Positions 43,157-51,890 of a DNA stretch of 64,000 nucleotides are shown here, piece by piece (the first letter of the stretch is position 1; each line of letters begins with the position of its first letter). The position numbers and the translations under genes were made by a program. The notes below the pieces were generated by a model. It searched no databases. It saw only the letters and a program-made list of their open reading frames with translations, and was not told the origin of the DNA. This DNA comes from JAYWXI01 sp036016955. GTDB lineage: Bacteria; Bacteroidota; Bacteroidia; Flavobacteriales; Weeksellaceae. The stretch lies in NCBI RefSeq assembly GCF_036016955.1, contig NZ_JAYWXI010000007.1, positions 62,001 to 126,000 of the forward strand, given 5' to 3'.

Positions 43157-45988
43157 ATGGCAGCACAAAACGATAAAAGACTCTACCTCATCGATGCTTA
43201 TGCGATGATTTTCCGTGGGTATTATGCTCTAATCCGAAACCCCAGAATCACCAGCAGCGGTTTGGATACCTCCGCTGTATTCGGCTTTACCAACTCCCTT
43301 ATCGAACTGATAAGAAAAGAAAAACCCACCCATTTGGCCGTCGTATTCGACGTAGGAAGGGAAAATGTGCGCACCGCCGATTTTAGCGACTACAAAGCCA
43401 ACCGAAGCGAAACCCCCGAAGCCATAAAAATAGCCGTCCCGTACATCCACCGCATTTTGGAAGCCATGGGCATCCCCAGCTTGGGCGTGGAGGGCTACGA
43501 AGCCGACGATGTCATCGCCACCATCGCCTGCCAAGCCGAACAAAAAGGCTACAACGTCTTTATGGTTACCCCCGATAAAGATTTCGGCCAATTGGTCACC
43601 GACCGCATCAAAATATACAAGCCCGGTCTGAAAGGCGGTGATGCGGAAATCCTCGGCGTTGAGGAAATCAAAGCTAAATACGACATCGACAACCCCAAAC
43701 AAGTCATCGACTTTTTGGCCATGATGGGAGATGCCGTAGACAATATCCCCGGACTGGAAGGCGTAGGCGAAAAAACCGCCATGAAATTCCTAAAAGAATT
43801 CGGCAGCCTCGAAAATCTCCTAGCCAACACCCATCAACTGAAAGGCAAACTGAAAGAAAAAGTGGAAGCCTCCGCAGAAAGAGGACGCCTCTCCAAAAAA
43901 CTCGCCACCATCATTTGCGATGCTCCCATTGCCTTCGAACAAGAACAATACGACCTACTCCCCCCCGACTTCGACAAAGTGAGAAGTATTTTTGACGAAA
44001 TCGAATTCCGGAGGCTTTACGAAAACCTCTACCGAGCTTTTGCCCCGACTTCCGCCGAAAAAACCGAAAACACACCTTCGGCAGTTTCGGCAAGCAAAAA
44101 AAACAGCAGTGAACAAGGCGTCATGCAACTGGATCTTTTTGCCAATTTTGAAGAATTAGATCAAGCCACGTCCACCAAAGCCACCCTTGCGGAAAGCGAC
44201 CACCTTTACCAGTGCATCGACCAACCCAAAGCGCAAAGGTTACTGGTGGAAAACCTTTTAGCCCAAAAAGCCGTCTGCTTCGACACCGAAACCACTTCCC
44301 TCAACGAAATGGAGGCCGAATTGGTAGGCCTAAGCTTTTGCTACAAAAAAGGACTGGCCTACTACATCCCCCTAAGTGCCGACCGACAACAAGCCTTAGA
44401 AACCCTGGAAATATTCAAACCCTTCTTCGAGAAAGAAAATCTGCTAAAAATTGCCCACAACCTAAAGTTCGATTACAAAGTGCTTAAACAATACGGCATC
44501 ACCGTAAAAGGCTCTTTATTCGATACGATGATTGCCCACTATCTTCTCAACCCGGACGGAAAACACGGCATGGATTATCTCGCTGAAATCCACCTCAATT
44601 ACAAACCCGTTTCCATCGAAAGCCTTATCGGAAAAAAAGGCAAAAAGCAAGGCAGTTTTCGGGACGTTCCCCTAAGCGAACAAACCGACTATGCCGCAGA
44701 AGATGCCGATATCACTTTCCAATTGTACGAACGGTTCGCTCCACAACTGAAAAAAGAGAATTTGGAAGACCTCTTCTACCGTGTGGAAATGCCTTTAATG
44801 GAAGTCCTTGCCAAAATGGAACTCTGCGGAATTGCTCTGGATAAAGACTGGCTAGCCCAAGAAAGCAAAGACCTTGAAAACGATTTAAAACAACTGGAAG
44901 ACCAGATTTTCGCTCTTTCGGGAGAGGCTTTTAATCTGAATTCCCCAAAGCAACTGGGCGAAATTTTATTTGAAAAAATGGAACTGGATCCCAAAGCCAA
45001 AAAAACCAAAACAGGACAGTATGCCACCTCGGAAGAAGTCCTGCAAAAATTGGCTCCAAAACACGAAATCATCCCTTTGATTTTGGAATACCGCACCTAT
45101 CAAAAACTAAAATCCACCTACGTCGATGCGCTTCCCTCCCAAATCGAAGCCACCGACAATCGCGTGCATACCACGTTTTCGCAAACCACAGCAGCAACGG
45201 GACGTTTGGCCTCCGTAAACCCTAACCTTCAAAACATCCCTATCCGCACCCTCCGCGGACAGCAAATACGAGGTGCCTTTAAAGCCACGGAAGGCCACCG
45301 CATCATCTCGGCCGATTATTCCCAAATTGAACTCCGCCTCATTGCCGAGATTTCCGAGGAAACCAACATGATTCAAGCCTTCCAAAAAGGAGAAGACATC
45401 CACGCCTCCACGGCCGCAAAACTCTTTAATGTCGCCCTAGAAAACGTCTCAAAAATCCAACGCTCACAAGCCAAAACCGTAAATTTCGGGATCATCTACG
45501 GGCAAGGAGCCTTCACTTTGGCCGAACAAACCGGACTTTCCAGAGCCGAAGCCAAACAAATGATTGACGCCTATTTCGAGACCTATCCCAAACTGAAAGA
45601 ATGGATGGCCGAACAAATAAAAAAAGCCAGAGAACAAGGCTACGTCGAAACCCTTTTAGGACGAAAGCGCCACCTGAAAGACATTAACTCCAACAACTTC
45701 GTCGTAAGAAGCCACGCCGAAAGAAATGCCGTAAACGCCCCCATACAAGGAAGCGCCGCCGATATTATCAAAATCGCCATGATTAAAATCGACAAAGCCC
45801 TACAAAACGAAAAACTAAAAGCCAAGATGCTGCTCCAAGTCCACGACGAACTGGTCTTTGAAGTCCCCGAAGCCGAGGTTGAGCAAGTTTCGGCACTCAT
45901 TTCCACCAATATGCAAAACGCCGTGGAAACCAAAGTACCTCTCTTGGTGGAACTGGGCGTAGGAGCCAATTGGCTGGAAGCCCACTAA
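43157..45988 (+). CDS. polA: DNA polymerase I
   Basis: A 943-residue polymerase for Okazaki-fragment processing and repair. Domains: 5'-3' exonuclease (about 1-290; EGYEADDVIATIA, VTPDKDFGQLV), 3'-5' exonuclease (about 370-550) with intact CFDTETTSL and YAAEDADIT, so proofreading is likely active, and polymerase with motif A DYSQIELRLIAEI, motif B KTVNFGIIYGQG and motif C QVHDELVFEVP. The longer frame from 43100 adds 19 residues over the -7 box, so ATG 43157 (MAAQNDKRLYLIDAY) is used. It ends 7 nt before a strong bidirectional terminator. Confidence 0.96.
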   Translation: MAAQNDKRLYLIDAYAMIFRGYYALIRNPRITSSGLDTSAVFGFTNSLIELIRKEKPTHLAVVFDVGRENVRTADFSDYKANRSETPEAIKIAVPYIHRILEAMGIPSLGVEGYEADDVIATIACQAEQKGYNVFMVTPDKDFGQLVTDRIKIYKPGLKGGDAEILGVEEIKAKYDIDNPKQVIDFLAMMGDAVDNIPGLEGVGEKTAMKFLKEFGSLENLLANTHQLKGKLKEKVEASAERGRLSKKLATIICDAPIAFEQEQYDLLPPDFDKVRSIFDEIEFRRLYENLYRAFAPTSAEKTENTPSAVSASKKNSSEQGVMQLDLFANFEELDQATSTKATLAESDHLYQCIDQPKAQRLLVENLLAQKAVCFDTETTSLNEMEAELVGLSFCYKKGLAYYIPLSADRQQALETLEIFKPFFEKENLLKIAHNLKFDYKVLKQYGITVKGSLFDTMIAHYLLNPDGKHGMDYLAEIHLNYKPVSIESLIGKKGKKQGSFRDVPLSEQTDYAAEDADITFQLYERFAPQLKKENLEDLFYRVEMPLMEVLAKMELCGIALDKDWLAQESKDLENDLKQLEDQIFALSGEAFNLNSPKQLGEILFEKMELDPKAKKTKTGQYATSEEVLQKLAPKHEIIPLILEYRTYQKLKSTYVDALPSQIEATDNRVHTTFSQTTAATGRLASVNPNLQNIPIRTLRGQQIRGAFKATEGHRIISADYSQIELRLIAEISEETNMIQAFQKGEDIHASTAAKLFNVALENVSKIQRSQAKTVNFGIIYGQGAFTLAEQTGLSRAEAKQMIDAYFETYPKLKEWMAEQIKKAREQGYVETLLGRKRHLKDINSNNFVVRSHAERNAVNAPIQGSAADIIKIAMIKIDKALQNEKLKAKMLLQVHDELVFEVPEAEVEQVSALISTNMQNAVETKVPLLVELGVGANWLEAH

Positions 45989-45995
45989 AAGCATT

Positions 45996-46024
45996 AAAAA
46001 AGTCCGCCATTAGCGGACTTTTTT
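45996..46024. terminator. Bidirectional terminator between polA and hppA
   Basis: AAAAAAGTCCGC, loop CATTA, GCGGACTTTTTT. Confidence 0.9.
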
Positions 46025-46050
46025 TAACGCAAATATTCTCAAAAAGAAAT

Positions 46051-48258
46051 TTATTCGCCAATATAAACACCGTCCTGAGAAACGGGATTAGCCTGAATCT
46101 GCTCAAGTCTTTGAAGCTTCTCCATTCGGCTGTCCTCGATTTTAGTTTTGTGCAAAACCGCCAAACTAGGCGCAATCACCAACGAAACAATACTCATCAA
46201 CTTAATAAGAATATTCATCGAAGGCCCCGAAGTATCCTTGAACGGATCCCCTACCGTATCCCCCGTTACGGAAGCTTTATGCAAATCCGAACCTTTATAG
46301 TAAATCTCACCATTCACCTCAACGCCTTTTTCAAAAGACTTTTTCGCGTTATCCCAGGCCCCTCCGGCATTGTTCTGAAAAATACCCATCAACACGCCGC
46401 TTACCGTAGCTCCAGCTAAAAATCCACCCAAAACTTCCGGCCCCCAAATAAAACCAATCACCAACGGTGTAACAATCGCCAATGCTCCCGGAAGCATCAT
46501 TTTCTTAATAGAAGCATCCGTGGAAATCGCCACACATTTCTCGTATTCGGGTTGCGCCTTCCCTTCCAATATTCCCGGAATTTCCCGAAACTGACGTCTC
46601 ACCTCTTCCACCATAGCCATAGCCGCCTTACCCACTGCCGTAATCGCCAATGACGAAAAAATAAAAGGAATCATCGCCCCGATAAACAAACCAGCCAGCA
46701 CATCCGCCTTATAAATATCAATCCCGTCAATTCCCGCAATACCCACAAATGCCGCAAAAAGAGCCAAAGCCGTCAACGCCGCCGAAGCAATAGCAAACCC
46801 CTTCCCAGTAGCCGCCGTCGTATTGCCCACCGCATCCAAAATATCGGTTCTTTCGCGCACCTCTTTGGGAAGCTCACTCATCTCCGCAATACCACCCGCA
46901 TTGTCCGCAATAGGACCAAAAGCATCAATAGCCAACTGCATGGCCGTAGTCGCCATCATACCCGCCGCCGCAATCGCCACGCCGTACAATCCCGCACAAA
47001 GATAAGATCCCCAAATACCTGCCGCCAAAACCAATATCGGAAGCATCGTAGACTCCATCCCCACGGAAAGCCCCCCAATAATATTGGTGGCATGCCCCGT
47101 ACTGGACTGCTTCACAATACTCTTAACAGGACGTTTGCCCATTGCCGTATAATATTCGGTAATAAGACTCATAAGCGTCCCCACTACAAGCCCAACCACA
47201 ACCGCTCCGAAAACACCGCCACGAGTGAACAATACACCACGAAGCTCCATCGTTTCAGGAAGCAAGAACATCGTAAGGAAATAAGTCGTTACAGCCGTAA
47301 GGACAATACTGCCCCAGTTACCGTAATTCAAAGCATTCTGAACCTTAACCGTATCGTTACCCGAAGATTCCCCGATGCGGACAAAAAAAGTGCCCACAAT
47401 GGAAAAAACAATCCCCAAGCCCGCAATAAGCATCGGAAGAAGAATTGGAGCAAAACCTCCAAACGCATCATGAGACACCGTCTCCCGCCCCAAAACCATC
47501 GTTGCCAATACCGTCGCAACATAAGAACCGAATAAATCCGCTCCCATTCCTGCCACATCCCCCACATTATCCCCTACATTATCGGCAATGGTTGCCGGAT
47601 TACGAGGATCATCCTCAGGGATGCCTGCTTCCACTTTACCAACCAAATCCGCACCCACGTCCGCAGCTTTGGTGTAAATTCCCCCTCCTACTCTGGCAAA
47701 CAAAGCAATGGATTCTGCCCCCAAAGAAAACCCCGTCAAGATTTCAATCGCCCGTTCCATTTCATGCGACCCCGCCGGCGACCCCGGAGCAAAAATCTGC
47801 TTAATAATAAGGTACAACGACCCTAATCCCAACACGGCAAGTCCTGCGACACCCATCCCCATAACCGATCCGCCCGTGAACGAAACTTTCAACGCCCTCG
47901 ATAAAGACGTTTTCGCCGCTTGAGCCGTTCGGACATTGGCTTTGGTAGCAATCTTCATACCGATATAGCCGGCCACCGCACTAAAAACAGCCCCCACCAC
48001 AAACGCAATTCCGATTGACCAGTGGGATTTCTCGTTGGTAAGCCCCATAAGCCCCAACAAAAGAGCCACCACTACCACAAAATAAGCAAGAATCTTATAC
48101 TCCGCATGCAAAAAAGCCATCGCCCCGTCGGCAATATGACCGCTAATGGTTTTCATCTTGTCGCTTCCCGCATCCTGACGGCTGATCCAACGACTCTGCA
48201 TGAAAGTATAAGCCAAAGCTATGCCCCCGAAAATAGGCACCAAAATAAATAAGTCCAT
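46051..48258 (-). CDS. hppA: Membrane-bound ion-pumping pyrophosphatase
   Basis: A 735-residue, roughly 16-helix enzyme that couples pyrophosphate hydrolysis to pumping of H+ or Na+ across the inner membrane. The substrate-binding blocks GGGIYTKAADVGADLVGK and DNVGDNVGDVAGMGADL are intact. GNTTAATGKGFAIASAAL has Ala and Gly where K+-independent enzymes carry Lys, indicating the K+-dependent class; whether it pumps Na+ or H+ I cannot decide by eye. The soluble pyrophosphatase gene lies next to it on the same strand but across a terminator. Confidence 0.95.
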   Translation of the reverse strand: MDLFILVPIFGGIALAYTFMQSRWISRQDAGSDKMKTISGHIADGAMAFLHAEYKILAYFVVVVALLLGLMGLTNEKSHWSIGIAFVVGAVFSAVAGYIGMKIATKANVRTAQAAKTSLSRALKVSFTGGSVMGMGVAGLAVLGLGSLYLIIKQIFAPGSPAGSHEMERAIEILTGFSLGAESIALFARVGGGIYTKAADVGADLVGKVEAGIPEDDPRNPATIADNVGDNVGDVAGMGADLFGSYVATVLATMVLGRETVSHDAFGGFAPILLPMLIAGLGIVFSIVGTFFVRIGESSGNDTVKVQNALNYGNWGSIVLTAVTTYFLTMFLLPETMELRGVLFTRGGVFGAVVVGLVVGTLMSLITEYYTAMGKRPVKSIVKQSSTGHATNIIGGLSVGMESTMLPILVLAAGIWGSYLCAGLYGVAIAAAGMMATTAMQLAIDAFGPIADNAGGIAEMSELPKEVRERTDILDAVGNTTAATGKGFAIASAALTALALFAAFVGIAGIDGIDIYKADVLAGLFIGAMIPFIFSSLAITAVGKAAMAMVEEVRRQFREIPGILEGKAQPEYEKCVAISTDASIKKMMLPGALAIVTPLVIGFIWGPEVLGGFLAGATVSGVLMGIFQNNAGGAWDNAKKSFEKGVEVNGEIYYKGSDLHKASVTGDTVGDPFKDTSGPSMNILIKLMSIVSLVIAPSLAVLHKTKIEDSRMEKLQRLEQIQANPVSQDGVYIGE

Positions 48259-48362
48259 AGATTAAAACTTTTATTAATTACCTGTTAAATTTACTAAAAA
48301 AAACAGCTCCCACTCCAAGAATGACGAATCTCAGCCCTCTCGAAAAAACACTCATAAAACCT

Positions 48363-48396
48363 AAAAAGCAGGCTCTTACATCAGAACCTGCTTTTT
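48363..48396. terminator. Terminator after ppa
   Basis: AAAAAGCAGG and CCTGCTTTTT flank a 14-nt loop; U-runs form on both strands. It ends the unit of the 49050 gene and ppa. Confidence 0.8.
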
Positions 48397-48419
48397 CCAT
48401 AAGCGTTTATTACTTCTCG

Positions 48420-49031
48420 TTAGCCTCCGAATTTGTCCGCATAATCCCGCTCAGACGCCTTAATGACCTGCTTGGCATGTTCTGCACCATAGACAGAATC
48501 TATTCGGCATTTTGCAGGCTCATCGGGAAGGTTTTTATACGTCAAAAAGTAATGCTTCAGACGCTTAACCTCCGCCTCCGGAAGTTCCGAAATATCTCTA
48601 ACGTGACCAAAAGCATGATCTCCCACCATCACGGCCACAATTTTATCGTCCGCCTCTCCTTTGTCAATCATTTTAAACCCTCCGATAGGAATAGCCTCCA
48701 TCAAAAGACCACCGGAGTGGATATTGTGCGAACTCAACACGCAGATGTCCAAAGGGTCATGGTCCCCCATTTCCACATCCGCCGAACCGTGCTCAATCGC
48801 CAGCTTCATCACCTCATTATGGCAATACGTCCTGGGAATAAAACCATAAAGCGCAGGAATGATATTGGAAAACTGCTGAGGACGATCCACCTTCAAGTAG
48901 CCGCTCTTCTTGTCCACTTCATACTTAATGGTATCGGAAGGAACTATTTCCACAAACACATTCACCACATTGGGCGATTTTTCTCCGGCAGGAATACCAT
49001 GCCATGGATGAGCTTTAAAATTTGGAATCAT
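48420..49031 (-). CDS. ppa: Soluble inorganic pyrophosphatase, family I
   Basis: A 203-residue cytoplasmic enzyme that removes pyrophosphate to drive biosynthesis. Visible: EVDKKSGYLKVDRP, the metal-binding GDHDPLDICVLSS, and DDKIVAVMVGDHAF. It is longer than the 175-residue E. coli enzyme, as usual in this phylum. It follows the hypothetical gene at 49050-49562 by 18 nt and is probably co-transcribed. Confidence 0.93.
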   Translation of the reverse strand: MIPNFKAHPWHGIPAGEKSPNVVNVFVEIVPSDTIKYEVDKKSGYLKVDRPQQFSNIIPALYGFIPRTYCHNEVMKLAIEHGSADVEMGDHDPLDICVLSSHNIHSGGLLMEAIPIGGFKMIDKGEADDKIVAVMVGDHAFGHVRDISELPEAEVKRLKHYFLTYKNLPDEPAKCRIDSVYGAEHAKQVIKASERDYADKFGG

Positions 49032-49049
49032 TTTATTTTTTTTGGTTAA

Positions 49050-49562
49050 TTAATTACTCAACAACAAGGCTTCTCTACGCAGCATTTCGATGGTTTGGGA
49101 AATATAATCTTCCCCCTCCAAATACGCCATAAGAAAAACCGTCTTAAAATCGGACAATTCGGCTTTTTCGCTAAGCCCCTCATAGGTACCATGAAGCAAC
49201 TTCAACACCTCTTCCTTAGCCTGAAAAACCGACTGCCAAGACGACTTAGAAAGATAAATCTGCTGTGCCGCATTATAGGCAAACTCCTCGGAAATATTTT
49301 TTTCGATAAGAAAAACAAATTCGTGAGGTTCCAGGTTTTCATCAAAATTCTTTACCAAATGCGAAGGCTTTAACCGCTCCAAAAAAAGCGTCATCCGCTC
49401 GTAAGCCTGCAAGGTATTTTCGCCCCCCGACTTCAACGAAAGCATCTTCAATTCCTTTTCCTTCATCCTTATATAAGTGTGGACGAACTGCCGCCACAAC
49501 AACAGGAAAGGAACCGCAATCGCCAAAGCGAATATGTAAGGAAGAAAATCCGAAAACGCCAT
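49050..49562 (-). CDS. Conserved-looking hypothetical protein with N-terminal membrane helix
   Basis: A 170-residue protein with one N-terminal membrane segment (FLPYIFALAIAVPFLLLW) and a helical, charged cytoplasmic part containing YERMTLFLERLKPSHLVKNF. I have a faint memory of similar flavobacterial proteins of unknown function but cannot name the family firmly. It has its own -7 box (49591-49598) and precedes ppa by 18 nt, so the two share a transcript. Confidence 0.7.
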   Translation of the reverse strand: MAFSDFLPYIFALAIAVPFLLLWRQFVHTYIRMKEKELKMLSLKSGGENTLQAYERMTLFLERLKPSHLVKNFDENLEPHEFVFLIEKNISEEFAYNAAQQIYLSKSSWQSVFQAKEEVLKLLHGTYEGLSEKAELSDFKTVFLMAYLEGEDYISQTIEMLRREALLLSN

Positions 49563-49590
49563 TTTTTTCGTCCGTTTTAAACTAAGTCCG

Positions 49591-49598
49591 CAAAAATA
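49591..49598 (-). promoter_or_regulatory. -7 promoter box of the 49050 gene and ppa unit
   Basis: TATTTTTG on the minus strand, 28 nt before ATG 49562. Confidence 0.45.
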
Positions 49599-49605
49599 CT
49601 CAAAA

Positions 49606-50559
49606 TTAATTTCTTGGAAAAAACTTACCCCAAAATTCCTTTACCCCCTTCGACTTACGCCTCCAATTCAGCCAACTCAAAAAACGTGAAATCAGCATTT
49701 CCAACCGCCCCTGAACCAAAACCGGATAGTGTTCTTCCACCGGAGAAAACCCCATAAAAAACGCTTTAACTCCCGGCAAAACACTCCCCTCAAAATCAAA
49801 CACATACCGGGAAGAATACCGTTGAAGCACCCCATCAATCACCACACTTGCAGGTTGATAACCGCTATATTTTTTATCCGTGCAATTAATCAACATAACC
49901 TTACGGTTTCCGAGTTCGGCCAACACCACAACATTAACCAATGCCCCATCCACAAAACCACCAAAATAAGAAAGTCCTTTATACCCTCGTTCAAGCCTTT
50001 CCAAACCTTTCATCTGTTCTTCAAAAAGCCAATCGCCACCGCCAACCGTCCCAAGGTGTTGCCTTAAAAAATCAGAAGCTTGCCGATAGTCAATAAGCGC
50101 CACCAAAACCCGAGAAACATTTTTTCTTATTTTGTTGCGGCGCTGAGCTTTATACCCCTTAAAAAGCAAAGCATAATCCGATGGGCCAAGAATCAGGTTA
50201 AGTTTGGTCGCCTGTCCGAAATTATTGCGAGAATTAAAATGATAATGACGCACAAAAAAACGCTTCATCAAAACCAAAAAAAAACGCTGGGCCACCGTTT
50301 CCGCCAAAGGCTCAAACGAAAAAATCCCGAGTTGCTGACAAAATACTGGCATGTACACGATTTCCAAACCCCAAAATCGCTTCAACGGCAACGGCATAAC
50401 CACCCCATAATCCGAAGTATGAAGCACCGCCCAGCCTTCCCCTATTAATCCGTCCAAAAAAGACGCCCGAGCATATTGCGCCACTTCCCCGCAAGCCCCA
50501 ACGCACTCCTCGTAAGCCAAAACATCCAATTCCTTTCGGTATGTCAGCAATACCTCCAA
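49606..50559 (-). CDS. GNAT/FemAB-like acetyltransferase
   Basis: A 317-residue cytoplasmic protein of two GNAT-like halves, as in FemAB/BioF2-like acetyltransferases. The pattern YKAQRRNKIRKNVSRVL followed by a region with GGFVDGALVNVVVLAELGN and FDFEGSVLPGVKAFFMGFSP resembles this group, which transfers acyl or aminoacyl groups to cell-wall or polysaccharide precursors. The substrate is unknown. It starts 21 nt after the LolD-like gene and is probably in its operon. Confidence 0.7.
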   Translation of the reverse strand: MEVLLTYRKELDVLAYEECVGACGEVAQYARASFLDGLIGEGWAVLHTSDYGVVMPLPLKRFWGLEIVYMPVFCQQLGIFSFEPLAETVAQRFFLVLMKRFFVRHYHFNSRNNFGQATKLNLILGPSDYALLFKGYKAQRRNKIRKNVSRVLVALIDYRQASDFLRQHLGTVGGGDWLFEEQMKGLERLERGYKGLSYFGGFVDGALVNVVVLAELGNRKVMLINCTDKKYSGYQPASVVIDGVLQRYSSRYVFDFEGSVLPGVKAFFMGFSPVEEHYPVLVQGRLEMLISRFLSWLNWRRKSKGVKEFWGKFFPRN

Positions 50560-50580
50560 AACTCCCCCGATTAAAAAAGA

Positions 50581-51246
50581 CTAAAGCAGCATCCCGTCCT
50601 TCATCACCAACTTCCGATCGGTAATTTCCGCCAAAGAAGGATTATGGGTAATAATCACAAACGTTTGATTGTATTTGTCCCTTAAATCAAAAAACAAACG
50701 GTGCAAATCGTCCGCATTTTTAGAATCCAAATTCCCCGTAGGTTCGTCCGCAAAAATAATTTTCGGAGAATTAATCAAAGCCCGAGCCACCGCCACACGC
50801 TGAGCCTCTCCGCCCGACATTTCTCGGGGTTTATGGTGCAAACGTTCGGCAATATTAAGATCCTCGAACAAACGATAGGCTTTTTCGGTACTTTCCCTCT
50901 CGTTTTTCCCCGAAATCCGAGTCGGGAGCAACACGTTTTCCAACGCCGTAAACTCCGGCAAAAGCTGGTGAAACTGAAAAACAAAACCAATATTGTTGTT
51001 GCGAAACGCCGAAAGTTCACGATCGTTCATCTCAATGAACGATTGCCCGTCGATCGCAATGCTCGTCTGATGTTCTTTGGGAACCGAAGGCGTATCCAAC
51101 GTCCCCAAAATCTGAAGCAAAGTGGATTTGCCCGCTCCGGATTCACCGACAATCGAAACCACCTCGCCTTCCTTGATATGGATATCCACCCCCTTCAAAA
51201 CCTCCAAATCTCCGTAACGCTTATAAATATTTTTTGCTCTGATCAT
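50581..51246 (-). CDS. LolD-like ABC transporter ATP-binding protein
   Basis: A 221-residue ABC ATPase: Walker A GESGAGKSTLLQILG, Q-loop region, signature MSGGEAQRVAVARAL, Walker B IIFADEPTGNLD and the switch His in VIITHNPSL. This belongs to the MacB/LolD group that powers lipoprotein release or other periplasmic machinery. No LolC/E-type permease is adjacent, so partner assignment is open. The -7 box (51252-51259) ends 5 nt before the ATG, so the mRNA is nearly leaderless. The GNAT gene follows. Confidence 0.88.
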   Translation of the reverse strand: MIRAKNIYKRYGDLEVLKGVDIHIKEGEVVSIVGESGAGKSTLLQILGTLDTPSVPKEHQTSIAIDGQSFIEMNDRELSAFRNNNIGFVFQFHQLLPEFTALENVLLPTRISGKNERESTEKAYRLFEDLNIAERLHHKPREMSGGEAQRVAVARALINSPKIIFADEPTGNLDSKNADDLHRLFFDLRDKYNQTFVIITHNPSLAEITDRKLVMKDGMLL

Positions 51247-51251
51247 GACTT

Positions 51252-51259
51252 CAAAAGTA
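51252..51259 (-). promoter_or_regulatory. -7 promoter box of the LolD-like gene
   Basis: TACTTTTG on the minus strand, 5 nt before ATG 51246. Confidence 0.5.
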
Positions 51260-51340
51260 ATAATTTTTTTTCATCCGCCCGCCCTTACCATCGCCGAAAT
51301 TACAACAGAATCCCAAAAATCTCCATCTCAAAGATTTCAT

Positions 51341-51348
51341 TAAATTTG
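51341..51348 (+). promoter_or_regulatory. -7 promoter box of the gene at 51366
   Basis: TAAATTTG, 17 nt before ATG 51366. Confidence 0.5.
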
Positions 51349-51365
51349 CCAAAAATCAATGCGCC

Positions 51366-51887
51366 ATGAAAGCCGAACAAAGCACTTTGGATAAAATAAG
51401 AAGCCGCCCAAGGTTCAAAATACAAACCGACCTTTCCCCCGAAGCCTACACGGCCGCACTTAAAAAATTCATCGACGAAAAAAGCGACGAATTTTCTGCC
51501 ACCGCCCACTCGGAGCTTGCCACCATCGCCGTCAAAACCGAGCAAACCCCATTCTGGAAGCCCTATCTCTCCCTGCGCAGCAGCAGCGAAAACCATACAA
51601 CCGTCATCCGGGGAGTCTTCGGGCCCAGTCCTTCGGTTTGGACTTTCTTCATGTTCCTTTATTTTGCGTTATTGGTTCTTTGGATGGTTTTAATCACCCT
51701 ATGGTTCGTTGGCCGCCAAATCAAAAGCGAAGACTATCATTGGGCTCTGCCCGCCTCCTTCCTAACCGCAACTTTATTGCTTCTAACCTACATCGCCTCC
51801 AAAATAGGCCAACAAAAAGCCAAAAAAGAAATGGCAAAACTCCGCAAGTTTGCCATTGATTCCTCTTTAAAATTCGAGAAAAGATAA
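51366..51887 (+). CDS. Hypothetical protein with two membrane helices
   Basis: A 173-residue protein: a soluble N-terminal half of about 85 residues (IRSRPRFKIQTDLSPEAY ...), two membrane segments (VWTFFMFLYFALLVLWMVLI and ALPASFLTATLLLLTYIA) and a basic C-terminal tail. I do not recognise a family. It is driven from TAAATTTG at 51341 and converges on the L,D-transpeptidase gene with only 3 nt between the stops, without a hairpin between them. Confidence 0.65.
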   Translation: MKAEQSTLDKIRSRPRFKIQTDLSPEAYTAALKKFIDEKSDEFSATAHSELATIAVKTEQTPFWKPYLSLRSSSENHTTVIRGVFGPSPSVWTFFMFLYFALLVLWMVLITLWFVGRQIKSEDYHWALPASFLTATLLLLTYIASKIGQQKAKKEMAKLRKFAIDSSLKFEKR

Positions 51888-51890
51888 ATT

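Noticed and set aside
48321..49049. 242-codon plus-strand ORF antisense to ppa
   Set aside because: Its translation has no domain or signal, and the opposite strand encodes a complete pyrophosphatase.
51264..51274. Third copy of the T8CAT element as another small RNA
   Set aside because: No TTAAAG at the right place, no terminator after it, and it sits in the promoter A-tract of the LolD-like gene.
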